Of a stretch of DNA of 64,000 nt, positions 25,502 to 33,585 are shown one piece after another. This DNA is from Alphaproteobacteria bacterium (GTDB taxonomy: Bacteria; Pseudomonadota; Alphaproteobacteria; Rhizobiales; Xanthobacteraceae): contig JBBCGH010000001.1 of NCBI GenBank assembly GCA_037200445.1, positions 3,720,001 through 3,784,000 of the forward strand. Direction: 5' to 3'. Position numbers and translations under genes: made by a program. How positions within the stretch are numbered: the stretch's first letter is position 1; every line of letters begins with the position of its first letter. The notes beneath the pieces were generated by a model that worked only from the letters and a program-made list of their open reading frames with translations, was not told the origin of the DNA and ran no database searches.

Positions 25502-25894
25502 ATGGCCTCGATCCGCCTCGAAATGACGCTGCGGACGAACCCGACGCAGGCGTGGGACGCGATCCGCGATGTCGGTGCGATCCATACGCGGCTCGCGCCC
25601 GACTTCGTTACCGACGTGAAGATGGAAAGCGACGCGCGCATCGTCACCTTCGCGAACGGTATGACGGCGAAGGAACTGATCGTCGATGTCGACGATGCGG
25701 CGCAGCGCCTTGTCTGGACTGTGGTCGAGGGACGCTTGAAGCACCACAACGGCTCGATCCAGCTTTTCCCCGAAGGCGCCAAGTGCCGCCTGGTGTGGAT
25801 CGCCGACATCTTGCCGAACGAGCTTGCCCCGGCGATCCGCGGGATGATGCAGCAGGGCATGGATGCGATGAAGACGAAGCTTGAGGCGGCATGA
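25502..25894 (+). CDS. SRPBCC (START-like) family protein
   Basis: 130 residues of the polyketide cyclase/START-like fold: MASIRLEMTLRTNPTQAWDAIRDVGAIHTRLAPDFV at the N-terminus, then EGRLKHHNGSIQLFPEG and a long C-terminal helix IRGMMQQGMDAMKTKLE. Such proteins bind hydrophobic ligands. It directly follows the VOC gene and is surely co-transcribed with it. The specific ligand is unknown. Confidence 0.82.
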   Translation: MASIRLEMTLRTNPTQAWDAIRDVGAIHTRLAPDFVTDVKMESDARIVTFANGMTAKELIVDVDDAAQRLVWTVVEGRLKHHNGSIQLFPEGAKCRLVWIADILPNELAPAIRGMMQQGMDAMKTKLEAA

Positions 25895-25977
25895 ACGGCC
25901 TTTTGGTCAGCGAAGCTTCGGCCGGTGGCGAAACAAACTGGAAACGGGTGGTCGAATTTCGCGCGCGGCGTAAATAG

Positions 25978-26026
25978 GAGCATGATCCCGAAAAGTGGGA
26001 ACCGGTTTTCGGACAAGATCATGCTC
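25978..26026. repeat. GAGCATGATC palindromic repeat, copy 2
   Basis: 49 bases, GAGCATGATCCCGAAAAGTG... to ...GATCATGCTC, in the gap before the ogt gene. It is nearly identical to the copies at 32405 and 42713 and would fold into one long hairpin. Confidence 0.88.
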
Positions 26027-26052
26027 AAGGAAAGTTCGCCGCGAGAATTCCG

Positions 26053-26580
26053 ATGACGACCCACTATCATGTGTTCGAAACAAAGCTCGGCTGTGCCGCC
26101 ATCGCGTGGAACGATGCGGGCGTGACACGCTTCAATCTTCCGGGACCGAAGGAGACGGCCACGAACCGCCTCGGCGCCGCAACGCCGGACGAACCGCCGC
26201 CGCAGGTCGCGGCGATCATCGCCTTGGCACAGCGATATTTCGTGGGCGAGCGCATCGATTTCGACGCGATCGGGCTCGATCTTTCGAGCATCGATCCGTT
26301 CCGCCGTTCCATCTACGACGCGCTGCGCAAGGTCGCGTTCGGCGAGACCGTCACCTATGGCGAGCTTGCCAAGCGCGTCGGTGCGAACGAGCCGCAGGCA
26401 GCCCAGGACGTCGGCGTCGCCATGGCGCGCAATCCCGTGCCGCTGATCATTCCCTGCCATCGCGTGCTCGCGGCAGGCGGCAAGCTGGGTGGCTTCTCTG
26501 CGCCCGGCCGCACCGAGACCAAGCAGAAGATGCTGGCGCTCGAAGGCGTATTCATCGGCAACCAGCCTCGGTTGCTATAA
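26053..26580 (+). CDS. ogt: Methylated-DNA--protein-cysteine methyltransferase (Ogt)
   Basis: 175 residues. The C-terminal domain has the suicide active site IPCHRVLA (Cys135) and GGFSAPGRTETKQKMLALEG, and FGETVTYGELAKRVG is the wing region. It removes alkyl groups from O6-alkylguanine in DNA by transfer to its own cysteine. The ATG at 26053 follows a palindromic repeat by 26 bases, so its own promoter would have to lie within or beyond the repeat. Confidence 0.93.
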   Translation: MTTHYHVFETKLGCAAIAWNDAGVTRFNLPGPKETATNRLGAATPDEPPPQVAAIIALAQRYFVGERIDFDAIGLDLSSIDPFRRSIYDALRKVAFGETVTYGELAKRVGANEPQAAQDVGVAMARNPVPLIIPCHRVLAAGGKLGGFSAPGRTETKQKMLALEGVFIGNQPRLL

Positions 26581-26676
26581 CCGCCCTGGGCCCATTGCGG
26601 GGCCTGCCCGGACCCGGCACATTGCGCCCGATTTTGGCCTCGGCGGAGGCCATCCAGAACAGATCGGGAGAGTGAA

Positions 26677-27417
26677 ATGGCCAAGGTTGCTATCGTCACG
26701 GGGGCTGGCACGGGCGTGGGGCGTGCGGCCGCGCTTGCCCTCATGAAAGCGGGTTACTCGGTCGCGCTCGCTGGCCGCCGCAAGGAGCCGCTCGAGGCCG
26801 TGCTGAAGGAAGGCGGCGGCAACGGCATTGCGGTGCCGACCGACGTGCAGAACATCGACGCGATCCGCAGGCTGTTTGCGACCGTGAAGGAGAAGTATGG
26901 CCGGCTTGACGTACTGTTCAACAATGCCGGCATGGGCGCGCCGCCGGTGCCGTTTCACGAGCTTCCGGTCGAGAAGTTCAAAGAGGTCGTCGACACCAAC
27001 CTCACGGCGCTGTTCGTGTGCACGCAGGAGGCCTTCAAGATCATGAAGGACCAGACCCCGCGCGGCGGCCGCATCATCAACAATGGCTCGATCTCGGCGC
27101 ACACGCCGCGCCCGCGCTCGGTCGCCTACACGTCGACCAAGCACGGTGTCACCGGCCTGACGAAATCGACCGCCCTCGACGGACGCGAATACGACATCGC
27201 CTGCTCGCAAATCGACATCGGCAATGCCGCGACGCCGATGACCGAACGCATGGTCGGCGGCGTGCCGCAACCGGACGGCTCGATGAAGCCTGAGCCGCGC
27301 ATGGATGCCGAGCACGTCGGCTCGGCGGTCGCCTACATGGCGAGCCTCCCGCTCGACGCCAACGTGCTGTTCATGACCGTGATGGCGACCAAGATGCCGT
27401 TTGTGGGACGAGGGTAG
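26677..27417 (+). CDS. SDR-family oxidoreductase
   Basis: 246 residues of the classical short-chain dehydrogenase fold: NAD(P) motif [10 protein letters not shown] (8-17), NNAG near residue 88, Ser in [10 protein letters not shown] and the YxxxK pair in [12 protein letters not shown]. The C-terminal half reads [20 protein letters not shown]. Substrate not deducible. It is convergent with the TumE/antitoxin genes and has GGGAG before the ATG. Confidence 0.9.
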   Translation: MAKVAIVTGAGTGVGRAAALALMKAGYSVALAGRRKEPLEAVLKEGGGNGIAVPTDVQNIDAIRRLFATVKEKYGRLDVLFNNAGMGAPPVPFHELPVEKFKEVVDTNLTALFVCTQEAFKIMKDQTPRGGRIINNGSISAHTPRPRSVAYTSTKHGVTGLTKSTALDGREYDIACSQIDIGNAATPMTERMVGGVPQPDGSMKPEPRMDAEHVGSAVAYMASLPLDANVLFMTVMATKMPFVGRG

Positions 27418-27461
27418 GAGAGCCGCTTTTTGCGCCCGGCCGCTTGGCCAACAAAAGTTGT

Positions 27462-27803
27462 TCAGGCCGCGTGTAAGGTGAAATCGACGCGGACGGCATC
27501 GAAGCGAAACTCGATCTGCCCGTCGATGTTCTTGTCGAGCACTCCAGCAATCAGCAAGGCGTGGACATCGCTATGCACGGCCTTCACGTCGCGGCCGACG
27601 CGGCGCGCCGCCTCGCGGATCGTCATGCCGCCCTGCCCGATCATAACTTTCAGCAACTCCCACCGCTTGGTGGTGAGAACTTTCCAAAGCAGCTCGGGCG
27701 TCGCGAAGCTGATGCGTGCCTGCTGCTTGTTACCTTTGAAAGCGGCAACTACACGCCGCGTCACATCCTTGCGTGAAGCGACGTCAAGCGTAACTGTTCT
27801 CAT
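27462..27803 (-). CDS. HVO_A0114-type helix-turn-helix antitoxin (TumA-like)
   Basis: 113 residues with SFATPELLWKVLTTKRWELLKVM and IREAARRVGRDVKAVHSDVHALL, a winged HTH characteristic of the antitoxin partner of TumE (DUF6516) toxins. Its start codon overlaps the stop of the toxin gene (ATGA). The antitoxin frame is intact, while the toxin frame carries a nonsense codon. It should bind the promoter upstream of the toxin gene. Confidence 0.83.
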   Translation of the reverse strand: MRTVTLDVASRKDVTRRVVAAFKGNKQQARISFATPELLWKVLTTKRWELLKVMIGQGGMTIREAARRVGRDVKAVHSDVHALLIAGVLDKNIDGQIEFRFDAVRVDFTLHAA

Positions 27804-28087
27804 CGCAGTTTGCTCCAGGCCTCGACGTCCGACCAGAAATCAGCGAGCAACTTCTCCGGACCTTGAAACTGATATGGGGCCTCGACCTTGCCGACATGTC
27901 GATGGTCACCCTTTCCGGCCTCATTGTCGTAACGCAGCACACACTCACCATCTGCAATCAACGCCAGCCGCTATTTCAACCGGTGCGCTGAACGCCGGAC
28001 CAGCTGCGGTACCTCCCAGATGACGATCTCGACAAAGATGTTCTCGGCGATGATGTGGCGTTCGTCCATCAGCACGAGTGCCTTCAT
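27800..28087 (-). pseudogene. TumE-type (DUF6516) toxin gene with internal amber codon
   Basis: My own translation from the ATG at 28087 gives 95 codons ending at the TGA that overlaps the antitoxin start. Codon 39 (27973-27971) is TAG. Before it the frame reads MKALVLMDERHIIAENIF and after it RLALIADGECVLRYDNEAGKGDH, the conserved TumE core, where a tyrosine (FKYRLAL) is usual at the stop. One base change (TAC or TAT to TAG) therefore explains the break. The rest of the frame shows no shift, so the lesion is recent or a base-call error. No good ribosome site precedes the ATG. Confidence 0.82.
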
Positions 28088-28134
28088 GTTGGAGTTTCAG
28101 ACAACAACAAGACTATTGTCAATTAGTCCAACAT
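28086..28134. promoter_or_regulatory. Nested inverted repeat upstream of the TumE-type genes
   Basis: Arms ATGTTGGA (28086-28093) and TCCAACAT (28127-28134) enclose a second pair GACAA/TTGTC at equal distances of six bases, giving a symmetric operator-like element that includes the toxin start codon. A minus-strand TTGACA lies inside it. It is a plausible antitoxin binding site. Confidence 0.5.
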
Positions 28135-28214
28135 ATCGTTACGGCCACAGGCTTGACGATGTCGCGTTTGCCGGTGTGAATGCATCCAAGAAGAAGCGTC
28201 AGCGGAGGACAGCG

Positions 28215-29183
28215 ATGACCATCACACGCGCACTCGCCGCATGGACCACGGTTCTTGTCTGTACCCTCCCCGCCTCCGCGCAGCCGTTTCCCTCGAAGCC
28301 TGTGCACCTCATCGTCGCCTACGCGCCCGGCGGGACGGGCGACGTCGTCGCACGCGTCATCGCCGACAAGCTGGGGCCCGCACTCGGTCAGACCGTGGTG
28401 GTGGAGAACCGCGCCGGCGCGAGCGGCGCGATCGGCGCAACCTCCGTCGCCAACGCGACGCCGGACGGGCACACACTGCTCGTCGGGCAGACCGGCGAGA
28501 TGGTGGTCAATCAATTCTGGATGAAGGGGCTTTCCTACGACCCGCAGGCATTCGAGCCTGTCGCACTCGCGACCGTCGTGCCGCTGGCGCTCACCGTGCC
28601 GGGCAAGGCGCCCTACGCGACGATGGCGGAGTTCTTCAAGGCCATGAAGGAATCCGGCGAGCAATTCTCCTTCGCGTCGGCGGGCACCGGCACGCCCGGA
28701 TATTTCGCCGGCGAGTACCTGAGCGCGAAGCTGCCCGGCAAGCTCACGCACGTGCCCTACAAGGGTGCAGGTCCCGCGCTGAACGATATCATCGGCGGCC
28801 ACGTCGACATGTATTTCCCGGGCTTCCCGCCGGTGATGCCGATGATGAAGTCAGGCACCGTCAAGGTGCTGGCCGTCTCGTCCGCCAAGCGCTCCGATGC
28901 CGCGCCGGATATTCCGACCGTCGCGGAAGCGACCGGATTTTCGGATTTCGATTTCACGCTGTGGCAGGGTTTCTTTGCTCCGAAAGGTACCCCGCCGGAC
29001 GTGATCGCGCGGCTCAACAGCGAGATCGACAAGATCCTCGCCGATCCCGACACGCGGCAGAAGCTCTTGGATGCCGGCGCGAACGTCGAGCCGATGTCGA
29101 TCGAAAAGTTCACCGCGTTCGTGACTGCGGAGCGTGCGAAATACGAGCGCATTATCCGCGAGACGGGTGTGAAGCCGGAGTAA
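28215..29183 (+). CDS. Bug-family (TctC-like) solute-binding protein
   Basis: 322 residues with a signal peptide (ITRALAAWTTVLVCTLPASAQ) and the Bug hallmarks FPSKPVHLIVAYAPGGTGDVVARVIADKLG and HVPYKGAGPALNDIIGGHVDMYF. It is a periplasmic carboxylate-type binding protein. The ATG at 28215 with GGAGGA upstream is chosen; the frame is open further upstream but runs into the TumE promoter region. No TctA/TctB membrane genes are nearby. Confidence 0.9.
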   Translation: MTITRALAAWTTVLVCTLPASAQPFPSKPVHLIVAYAPGGTGDVVARVIADKLGPALGQTVVVENRAGASGAIGATSVANATPDGHTLLVGQTGEMVVNQFWMKGLSYDPQAFEPVALATVVPLALTVPGKAPYATMAEFFKAMKESGEQFSFASAGTGTPGYFAGEYLSAKLPGKLTHVPYKGAGPALNDIIGGHVDMYFPGFPPVMPMMKSGTVKVLAVSSAKRSDAAPDIPTVAEATGFSDFDFTLWQGFFAPKGTPPDVIARLNSEIDKILADPDTRQKLLDAGANVEPMSIEKFTAFVTAERAKYERIIRETGVKPE

Positions 29184-29367
29184 GCGAGAACGCCTCAGGG
29201 AGCTGCGGCATTCATCCGAGGCCGCCGATACGATGGTGATACAAGGGATACACACTCCGGTTGTTTTTGCCTTGAGTTCGCCAGCCCAGGATTGCTAATT
29301 GGGGATGGGGGCCGGAGCAATCGCCCGATTGCGGGAATTCTTCATTCCAGATCGGGAGAACCAGCCA

Positions 29368-29817
29368 ATGCGATTCACAAGTTTGGGACTGGCGGCCTGC
29401 CTCGCCGCCAGCGTCTCCAGCACGTGTCTGGGGCAAGACCTGAAAGGAACCCCGCGCTTTGGCGATACGCAAGTCGGGTTCGCGCCCAGCGCGACCTACA
29501 CCAACTTTACCTTGAGCGTCTCGGGTCCGAACGGCTTCGCCGCCAGCGTCTCCGCCGAACGCGAAGTACCCACCATCGACCTGCGCCGCTTCGGTGGGTT
29601 CGACGACGGCATGTACAATTTCGAGGTGACCGCCTCGGCCGACGAGAAGCTGCCCGTGCGAACCGCGCTGGATAACGGGCGGGATGGCGGTCCAACCGCC
29701 TCGGTTCGGAAATCAGTGTCCGCGAGCGGCGTTTTCCATGTCGCTGGCGGAACGATCACGAAATTCGACCCTGCCGCACGCGAACCTGAGAATGCCAAAC
29801 GCCTGGAGAGGAAATAA
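29368..29817 (+). CDS. Secreted protein of unknown function
   Basis: 149 residues with a signal peptide (MRFTSLGLAACLAASVSSTCLGQ). The mature part is beta-rich and polar (TYTNFTLSVSGPNGF, FGGFDDGMYNFEVTAS). It ends two bases before the S74-domain gene, so the two are co-transcribed and probably act together outside the cytoplasm. I do not recognise the family. Similar short Sec proteins often precede tail-spike-like secreted proteins, but the role is open. Confidence 0.72.
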   Translation: MRFTSLGLAACLAASVSSTCLGQDLKGTPRFGDTQVGFAPSATYTNFTLSVSGPNGFAASVSAEREVPTIDLRRFGGFDDGMYNFEVTASADEKLPVRTALDNGRDGGPTASVRKSVSASGVFHVAGGTITKFDPAAREPENAKRLERK

Positions 29818-29819
29818 TC

Positions 29820-31076
29820 ATGTCCATGGCCTCTCGCATATCGACCGCCGCCCTCCTCGCCGGCAGCGCCCTGTTCGCCGGCGCGGCCTTCGCGGACGAG
29901 GTCATCAATGATGATCTTATCGTCATCGGCAGCACCTGTGTCGGGTTGGACTGCAAAAACGGTGAGGTATTCAACTTCGACACCCTGCGCTTGAAGGAGA
30001 ACAATACGCGCATCAAGTTCGAGGACACCAGCACGTCGACGGGCTTCCCCAGCAACGACTGGCAGCTTACCGCGAACGACTCGGCAAGCGGCGGCGCGAA
30101 CAAGTTCTCCATCGACGACGTCACCGGCTCGAAGACGCCCTTCACGGTGATCGCCGGTGCGCCGACCAATGCAATGTTCATCGACAGCATCGGGAGACTC
30201 GGACTGCGCACCTCGACCCCGGGGCTCGACGTGCACATCAGGACAAGCGATACGCCGGCGCACCGTCTCGAGCAGACGAACGCCGGCGGCTTCACGGCCT
30301 GGACCTGGGACGTCGGCGCCAATGAAGCCAACTTCTTCGTTCGCGATCTGACGAGCGGCAGCCGGCTGCCGTTCCGCATCCGGCCCGGGGCCCCGACCAG
30401 CAGCATCGACATCGCGGCGACGGGCCTCGTCGGCATCGGGACAGCGTCGCCCACACAAAAGGTGGACGTAAGAGGCGGCGCTGTCAGACTTGCGAATACG
30501 GATTTTGCGGCAGGTTCGGTTGGCACCTTTCTTGACGCCTCGCTAGGGGCATCATCTGGCAACACTTTCGCGCAATTGCAGGGGTTCACAGGGGGCGGTG
30601 TTTCGCCAGCCAACATTGCCCTGAATCCCACCAGCGGCAACGTCGGCATCGGCACGACCGGTCCAACCGCCAAGCTCGACGTCAACGGCACGGTCCGGGT
30701 TGCAACGCTGGGAGCAAACCCGCCCGCCAACACAGTGTGCTTCAGCGGCGCGAATGTGCTCGGCACCTGCGCTTCGGATGCCCGCCTCAAGCACAACGTC
30801 CGCTATCTTCAGGAAAGCGCCGGTCTGGACGCCGTGATGAAGCTCAAGCCTGCGACTTTCCAGTGGCGGGACGGCGATGAGCGCATCATGGCGGGATTCA
30901 TCGCGCAGGAAACGCAGGCGGCGATTCCGGAAGCGGTGCACAAGCAAGCCGGCTCGGAGTTCCTGAGTCTGGATTCCGCGGCCGTCCTCTCTTATGCGGT
31001 CCGCGCGATTCAGGAACTGAAGGCGGACAACGACAAATTGCACAGCGACATCGAACGCCTGAAGGCCTCGCGCTAG
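29820..31076 (+). CDS. Secreted protein with C-terminal S74 intramolecular chaperone domain
   Basis: 418 residues: signal peptide (1-25, ending AGAAFADE), then beta-rich segments with repeats of the form GIGTxxPTxKLDVNG (LVGIGTASPTQKVDVRG, NVGIGTTGPTAKLDVNG), then an S74 chaperone opening SDARLKHNV (Ser319-Asp320) and ending in a coiled coil (IQELKADNDKLHSDIERLK). In phage endosialidases this domain trimerises the fibre and cuts itself off at the Ser-Asp bond. Here it is on a secreted host protein with no phage genes around. The stop codon lies in the first three bases of a palindromic repeat. Confidence 0.86.
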   Translation: MSMASRISTAALLAGSALFAGAAFADEVINDDLIVIGSTCVGLDCKNGEVFNFDTLRLKENNTRIKFEDTSTSTGFPSNDWQLTANDSASGGANKFSIDDVTGSKTPFTVIAGAPTNAMFIDSIGRLGLRTSTPGLDVHIRTSDTPAHRLEQTNAGGFTAWTWDVGANEANFFVRDLTSGSRLPFRIRPGAPTSSIDIAATGLVGIGTASPTQKVDVRGGAVRLANTDFAAGSVGTFLDASLGASSGNTFAQLQGFTGGGVSPANIALNPTSGNVGIGTTGPTAKLDVNGTVRVATLGANPPANTVCFSGANVLGTCASDARLKHNVRYLQESAGLDAVMKLKPATFQWRDGDERIMAGFIAQETQAAIPEAVHKQAGSEFLSLDSAAVLSYAVRAIQELKADNDKLHSDIERLKASR

Positions 31077-31148
31077 AGCATGATCCCGAAGAGCATGTTC
31101 TCGACCCCGATCGGGGATGGGAACCGGCTTTCGGAAAAGATCATGCTC
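31076..31148. repeat. GAGCATGATC palindromic repeat, copy 3 (expanded)
   Basis: Begins GAGCATGATCCCGAA and ends AAAGATCATGCTC like the other copies but holds an extra block, GAGCATGTTCTCGACC..., in the middle. The first base of the repeat is the last base of the S74 gene's TAG stop codon. Confidence 0.78.
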
Positions 31149-31220
31149 AAACGAAAAGTTAGAGCGCGACTCCGATTCAACCAAGAACGATAGCGCTCTA
31201 GAGAATCGCGCTCAGACAAG

Positions 31221-31253
31221 AACGGCGGGCTCAGCAAGCCCGCCGTTTCATTT
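31221..31253. terminator. Bidirectional terminator between convergent genes
   Basis: Perfect 11-base stem AACGGCGGGCT / AGCCCGCCGTT with loop CAGCA, followed by TTTCATTT on the plus strand and by TTCTTG on the minus strand. It separates the S74 gene (plus) from the MFS gene (minus) and overlaps the MFS stop codon region. Confidence 0.75.
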
Positions 31254-32402
31254 GGCGGCTCGCCGCAGCATCAGCGTGAGTGCGAGCGCCACGACGGCGG
31301 ACCCGAGCATCAGCACGAAGGCGGCATCGTAGGTGCCGGTCGCATCGAAGATCGCGGCGCCCGCGTATGCGCCGACCCCGCCGAAGATCTGGTGCACCAT
31401 CGTAATGAGCCCGGTGAGCGCACCGAGATTTTGCGTGCCGAAGCTCTCGCGCGCGAACACGACCGTGAGCGGTGCGGTGACCAGGAACGTCGCACCGAAC
31501 ACCAGCGCGAAGACCGCAATCGAGAGCGGCGACTGGTCGATGGCGATCCAGCCGAACACCACAACGCGCGCCGCAAAGGCGGACGCCGTCGGCCAGATCG
31601 GCCCGAGCCGGTCGCTGGCAAACCCTGACGCGATCACGCCCGCAAGGCCGGTCAGCCCCATCAAGGCGAGCAGATTGCCGGCGGCGAGGATTCCGAGCCC
31701 GCGATCCTGTGCGAACGCCGCCACATGCGTGGTGACGAAGAAATCGTCGAGGCCGCAGATGGCGTAGATCGCAAGCAGCAGCCAGAAGCGCGGCGTGCGC
31801 GCGGCCTCGCCCAATGACAGACTCGCGCCAGGGGCTGCGGGCTGCGTGCGGGATGCACCCGGCAGCGCCAGCAGCAGCGGCAGCAGCAGCAAATGCGCGA
31901 GCCCGATCCAGACGAAGACCGAGCGCCACCCGATCTGCGCCAGCAGGCCGGCCAGCAGAGCAATCATCACAAGCTGCCCGACGCTCATCCCGGAGATCGC
32001 GACGGCGTTCGCGAGCCCTGCCCGGCCCGGATAGATGCGCATCACGATCACACCCACGATCACCAGCGAGGCGACGCCGTTGCCGATTGCGAAAACGACG
32101 CCGTACAGCACCAACGCGTGCCAGGGCTGCGCCACAAGGCTCATTGCGCCGATGCCGATGCCCCCGACGACGGCGCCGCCGATCAGGAGCGCGCGCGGGC
32201 TCAGGCGATCTGCAAGACGCCCGGCCACGAAGGTCGCGACGGCCGAGACCAGCATGTAGGCGCCGACCGCAAGCCCCAGCTCACCGCGCGCCCAGCCGAA
32301 CTCGTCGACCATCGGCCGGAAGGTGAGGCCGATCGCAAACCGGGCTCCGCCGCCGACGAAGAGAATGAGAAAGCATGCGGCAAGCGCAAGTGCAGCGCGC
32401 AT
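31248..32402 (-). CDS. MFS transporter
   Basis: 384 residues with about 12 membrane helices. Motif A-like GRLADRLSPRALLIGG lies after helix 2 and the second half repeats the pattern (SGFASDRLGP). It resembles the oxalate/formate and monocarboxylate MFS groups. The ATG at 32402 lies three bases from a palindromic repeat, so the ribosome site must be inside the repeat. The open frame continues upstream through the repeat into the GST end, which I do not accept as coding. Confidence 0.85.
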   Translation of the reverse strand: MRAALALAACFLILFVGGGARFAIGLTFRPMVDEFGWARGELGLAVGAYMLVSAVATFVAGRLADRLSPRALLIGGAVVGGIGIGAMSLVAQPWHALVLYGVVFAIGNGVASLVIVGVIVMRIYPGRAGLANAVAISGMSVGQLVMIALLAGLLAQIGWRSVFVWIGLAHLLLLPLLLALPGASRTQPAAPGASLSLGEAARTPRFWLLLAIYAICGLDDFFVTTHVAAFAQDRGLGILAAGNLLALMGLTGLAGVIASGFASDRLGPIWPTASAFAARVVVFGWIAIDQSPLSIAVFALVFGATFLVTAPLTVVFARESFGTQNLGALTGLITMVHQIFGGVGAYAGAAIFDATGTYDAAFVLMLGSAVVALALTLMLRRAAK

Positions 32403-32404
32403 CA

Positions 32405-32453
32405 GAGCATCATCCCGAAAAGTGGGTACCGGTTTTCGGACAAGATGATGCTC
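32405..32453. repeat. GAGCATGATC palindromic repeat, copy 4
   Basis: GAGCATCATCCCGAAAAGTG... to ...GATGATGCTC, 49 bases; the arms carry compensating changes (CATC/GATG) compared with other copies, so pairing is kept. It lies between the GST stop and the MFS start. Confidence 0.85.
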
Positions 32454-32461
32454 AAATAGGA

Positions 32462-33115
32462 CTAATGCGCCGCGGGTGCGTCCGGCTGGCGCAGCGGATG
32501 CTCCGAGGAAAACGCGTCCATCGCCATGCAGGTCGCGTAGATGCGGCCGGCGTTTGGATAGTCGGAAGGGTTGCGGCCGAGCAGCACCTTCGCGCTGGTG
32601 AGATGCGCCGCGAGGCAGAGGTCGGCGACCGTCACCACGTCGCCGACGCAGAACTTGCCGGTGCGTGAATCCCGCGCCAGCGTCTTCTCGACCGCGTCGC
32701 TCGCAAGATCGACCCAGTGCCGTATCCACGCCATGCGTGTCGGCTCGTCGAGTTTGAGATCCTGCTCGAGGTACTTGCGCACGCGCGGCACCATGAACGG
32801 ATGCGCATCCATCGCAACCATCTGGCTGATGGCTCGCGCATGGGCGCGTGCGCGCAAGTCTTTCGGCAAGATTGGCGGTTCGGGATATTTCTCCTCGAGA
32901 TACTCGAGGATCGCGAGCGACTGCACCAGCGGCGGCCCGTCACCGTCGATCAATGTGGGCACCACGCCTTCCGGATTGAGCTTCTGATAGTCCGGCGCGA
33001 ACTGGTCGCCCTTGAGCAAGTCGAGCGAGACCTTCTCCATTGCGAGGCCCTTCAGCCGCATCGCGACGCGTACGCGAAACGCGGCCTGCGAACGCCAATA
33101 GGTGAAGAGTTTCAT
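32462..33115 (-). CDS. Glutathione S-transferase, zeta-like (maleylacetoacetate isomerase-like)
   Basis: 217 residues: thioredoxin-like N-terminal domain (MKLFTYWRSQAAFRVRVAMRLKGL, NPEGVVPTLIDGD, QSLAILEYLEEKYPEP) and a helical C-terminal domain with TVADLCLAAHLTSA. It is closest to zeta-class GST/MaiA, but the usual SSCxxRVR active-site motif reads SQAAFRVR, so isomerase activity is doubtful. It overlaps the MaoC gene stop by four bases (ATGA) and is probably translated with it. Confidence 0.82.
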   Translation of the reverse strand: MKLFTYWRSQAAFRVRVAMRLKGLAMEKVSLDLLKGDQFAPDYQKLNPEGVVPTLIDGDGPPLVQSLAILEYLEEKYPEPPILPKDLRARAHARAISQMVAMDAHPFMVPRVRKYLEQDLKLDEPTRMAWIRHWVDLASDAVEKTLARDSRTGKFCVGDVVTVADLCLAAHLTSAKVLLGRNPSDYPNAGRIYATCMAMDAFSSEHPLRQPDAPAAH

Positions 33116-33585
33116 GGTGCTCCTTGGTTCGCTGGACGAGTCGGAACGATCCCGATCGGCGTGAAGGTATAAACAGCTTCGCCTTTCTGATTGAGCGCCG
33201 TCCATTTGATCAGAACGGTGCCCTGCGGTTTTGTCTTTGATCGCGTCAGGCTGATGACCTCGCCTTCCACATGCAGTTCGTCGCCGGGCCGCACGGGCAG
33301 CATCCAGCGCAAATTGTCGACACCGAGGCCAATCAGCGGATGAGGTCCAAACGGCCGGACTTCCACACTCAGCCGCATCGCAATGCCAGCCGTATGCCAG
33401 CCCGACGCCGCCAGACCCTTGAACAAGGTTTTGCGCGCCGCGGCATCGTCAAGATGCATCGGCTGCGGGTCGAATTCGGCGGCAAACCTCTTGATGTCCT
33501 CCTCGGTGACCTTGACGGTCCCGCTCTTGAACTTCATGCCGAGCGTGAAATCGTCGAACCATTCGATCATCGCTACTGCCGCCAT
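33112..33585 (-). CDS. MaoC-family hot-dog dehydratase
   Basis: 157 residues from ATG 33585 (152 if the MIEW start at 33570 is used). The hot-dog segment FDPQPMHLDDAAARKTLFKGLAASGWHT contains the Asp and His of the hydratase catalytic pair. It probably hydrates an enoyl-CoA. It sits between a Liv-type binding protein and the GST gene, all on one strand, and overlaps or abuts both, which suggests a short operon. Confidence 0.85.
   Translation of the reverse strand: MAAVAMIEWFDDFTLGMKFKSGTVKVTEEDIKRFAAEFDPQPMHLDDAAARKTLFKGLAASGWHTAGIAMRLSVEVRPFGPHPLIGLGVDNLRWMLPVRPGDELHVEGEVISLTRSKTKPQGTVLIKWTALNQKGEAVYTFTPIGIVPTRPANQGAP

Noticed and set aside
29368-31076. Prophage remnant suggested by the S74 domain
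   Set aside because: No integrase, capsid, tail, lysis or attachment-site features surround it, and both genes carry ordinary signal peptides.
32403-32729. Upstream extension of the MFS frame through the palindromic repeat
   Set aside because: The peptide from the repeat is simply the translated palindrome and the rest overlaps the GST gene in another frame.
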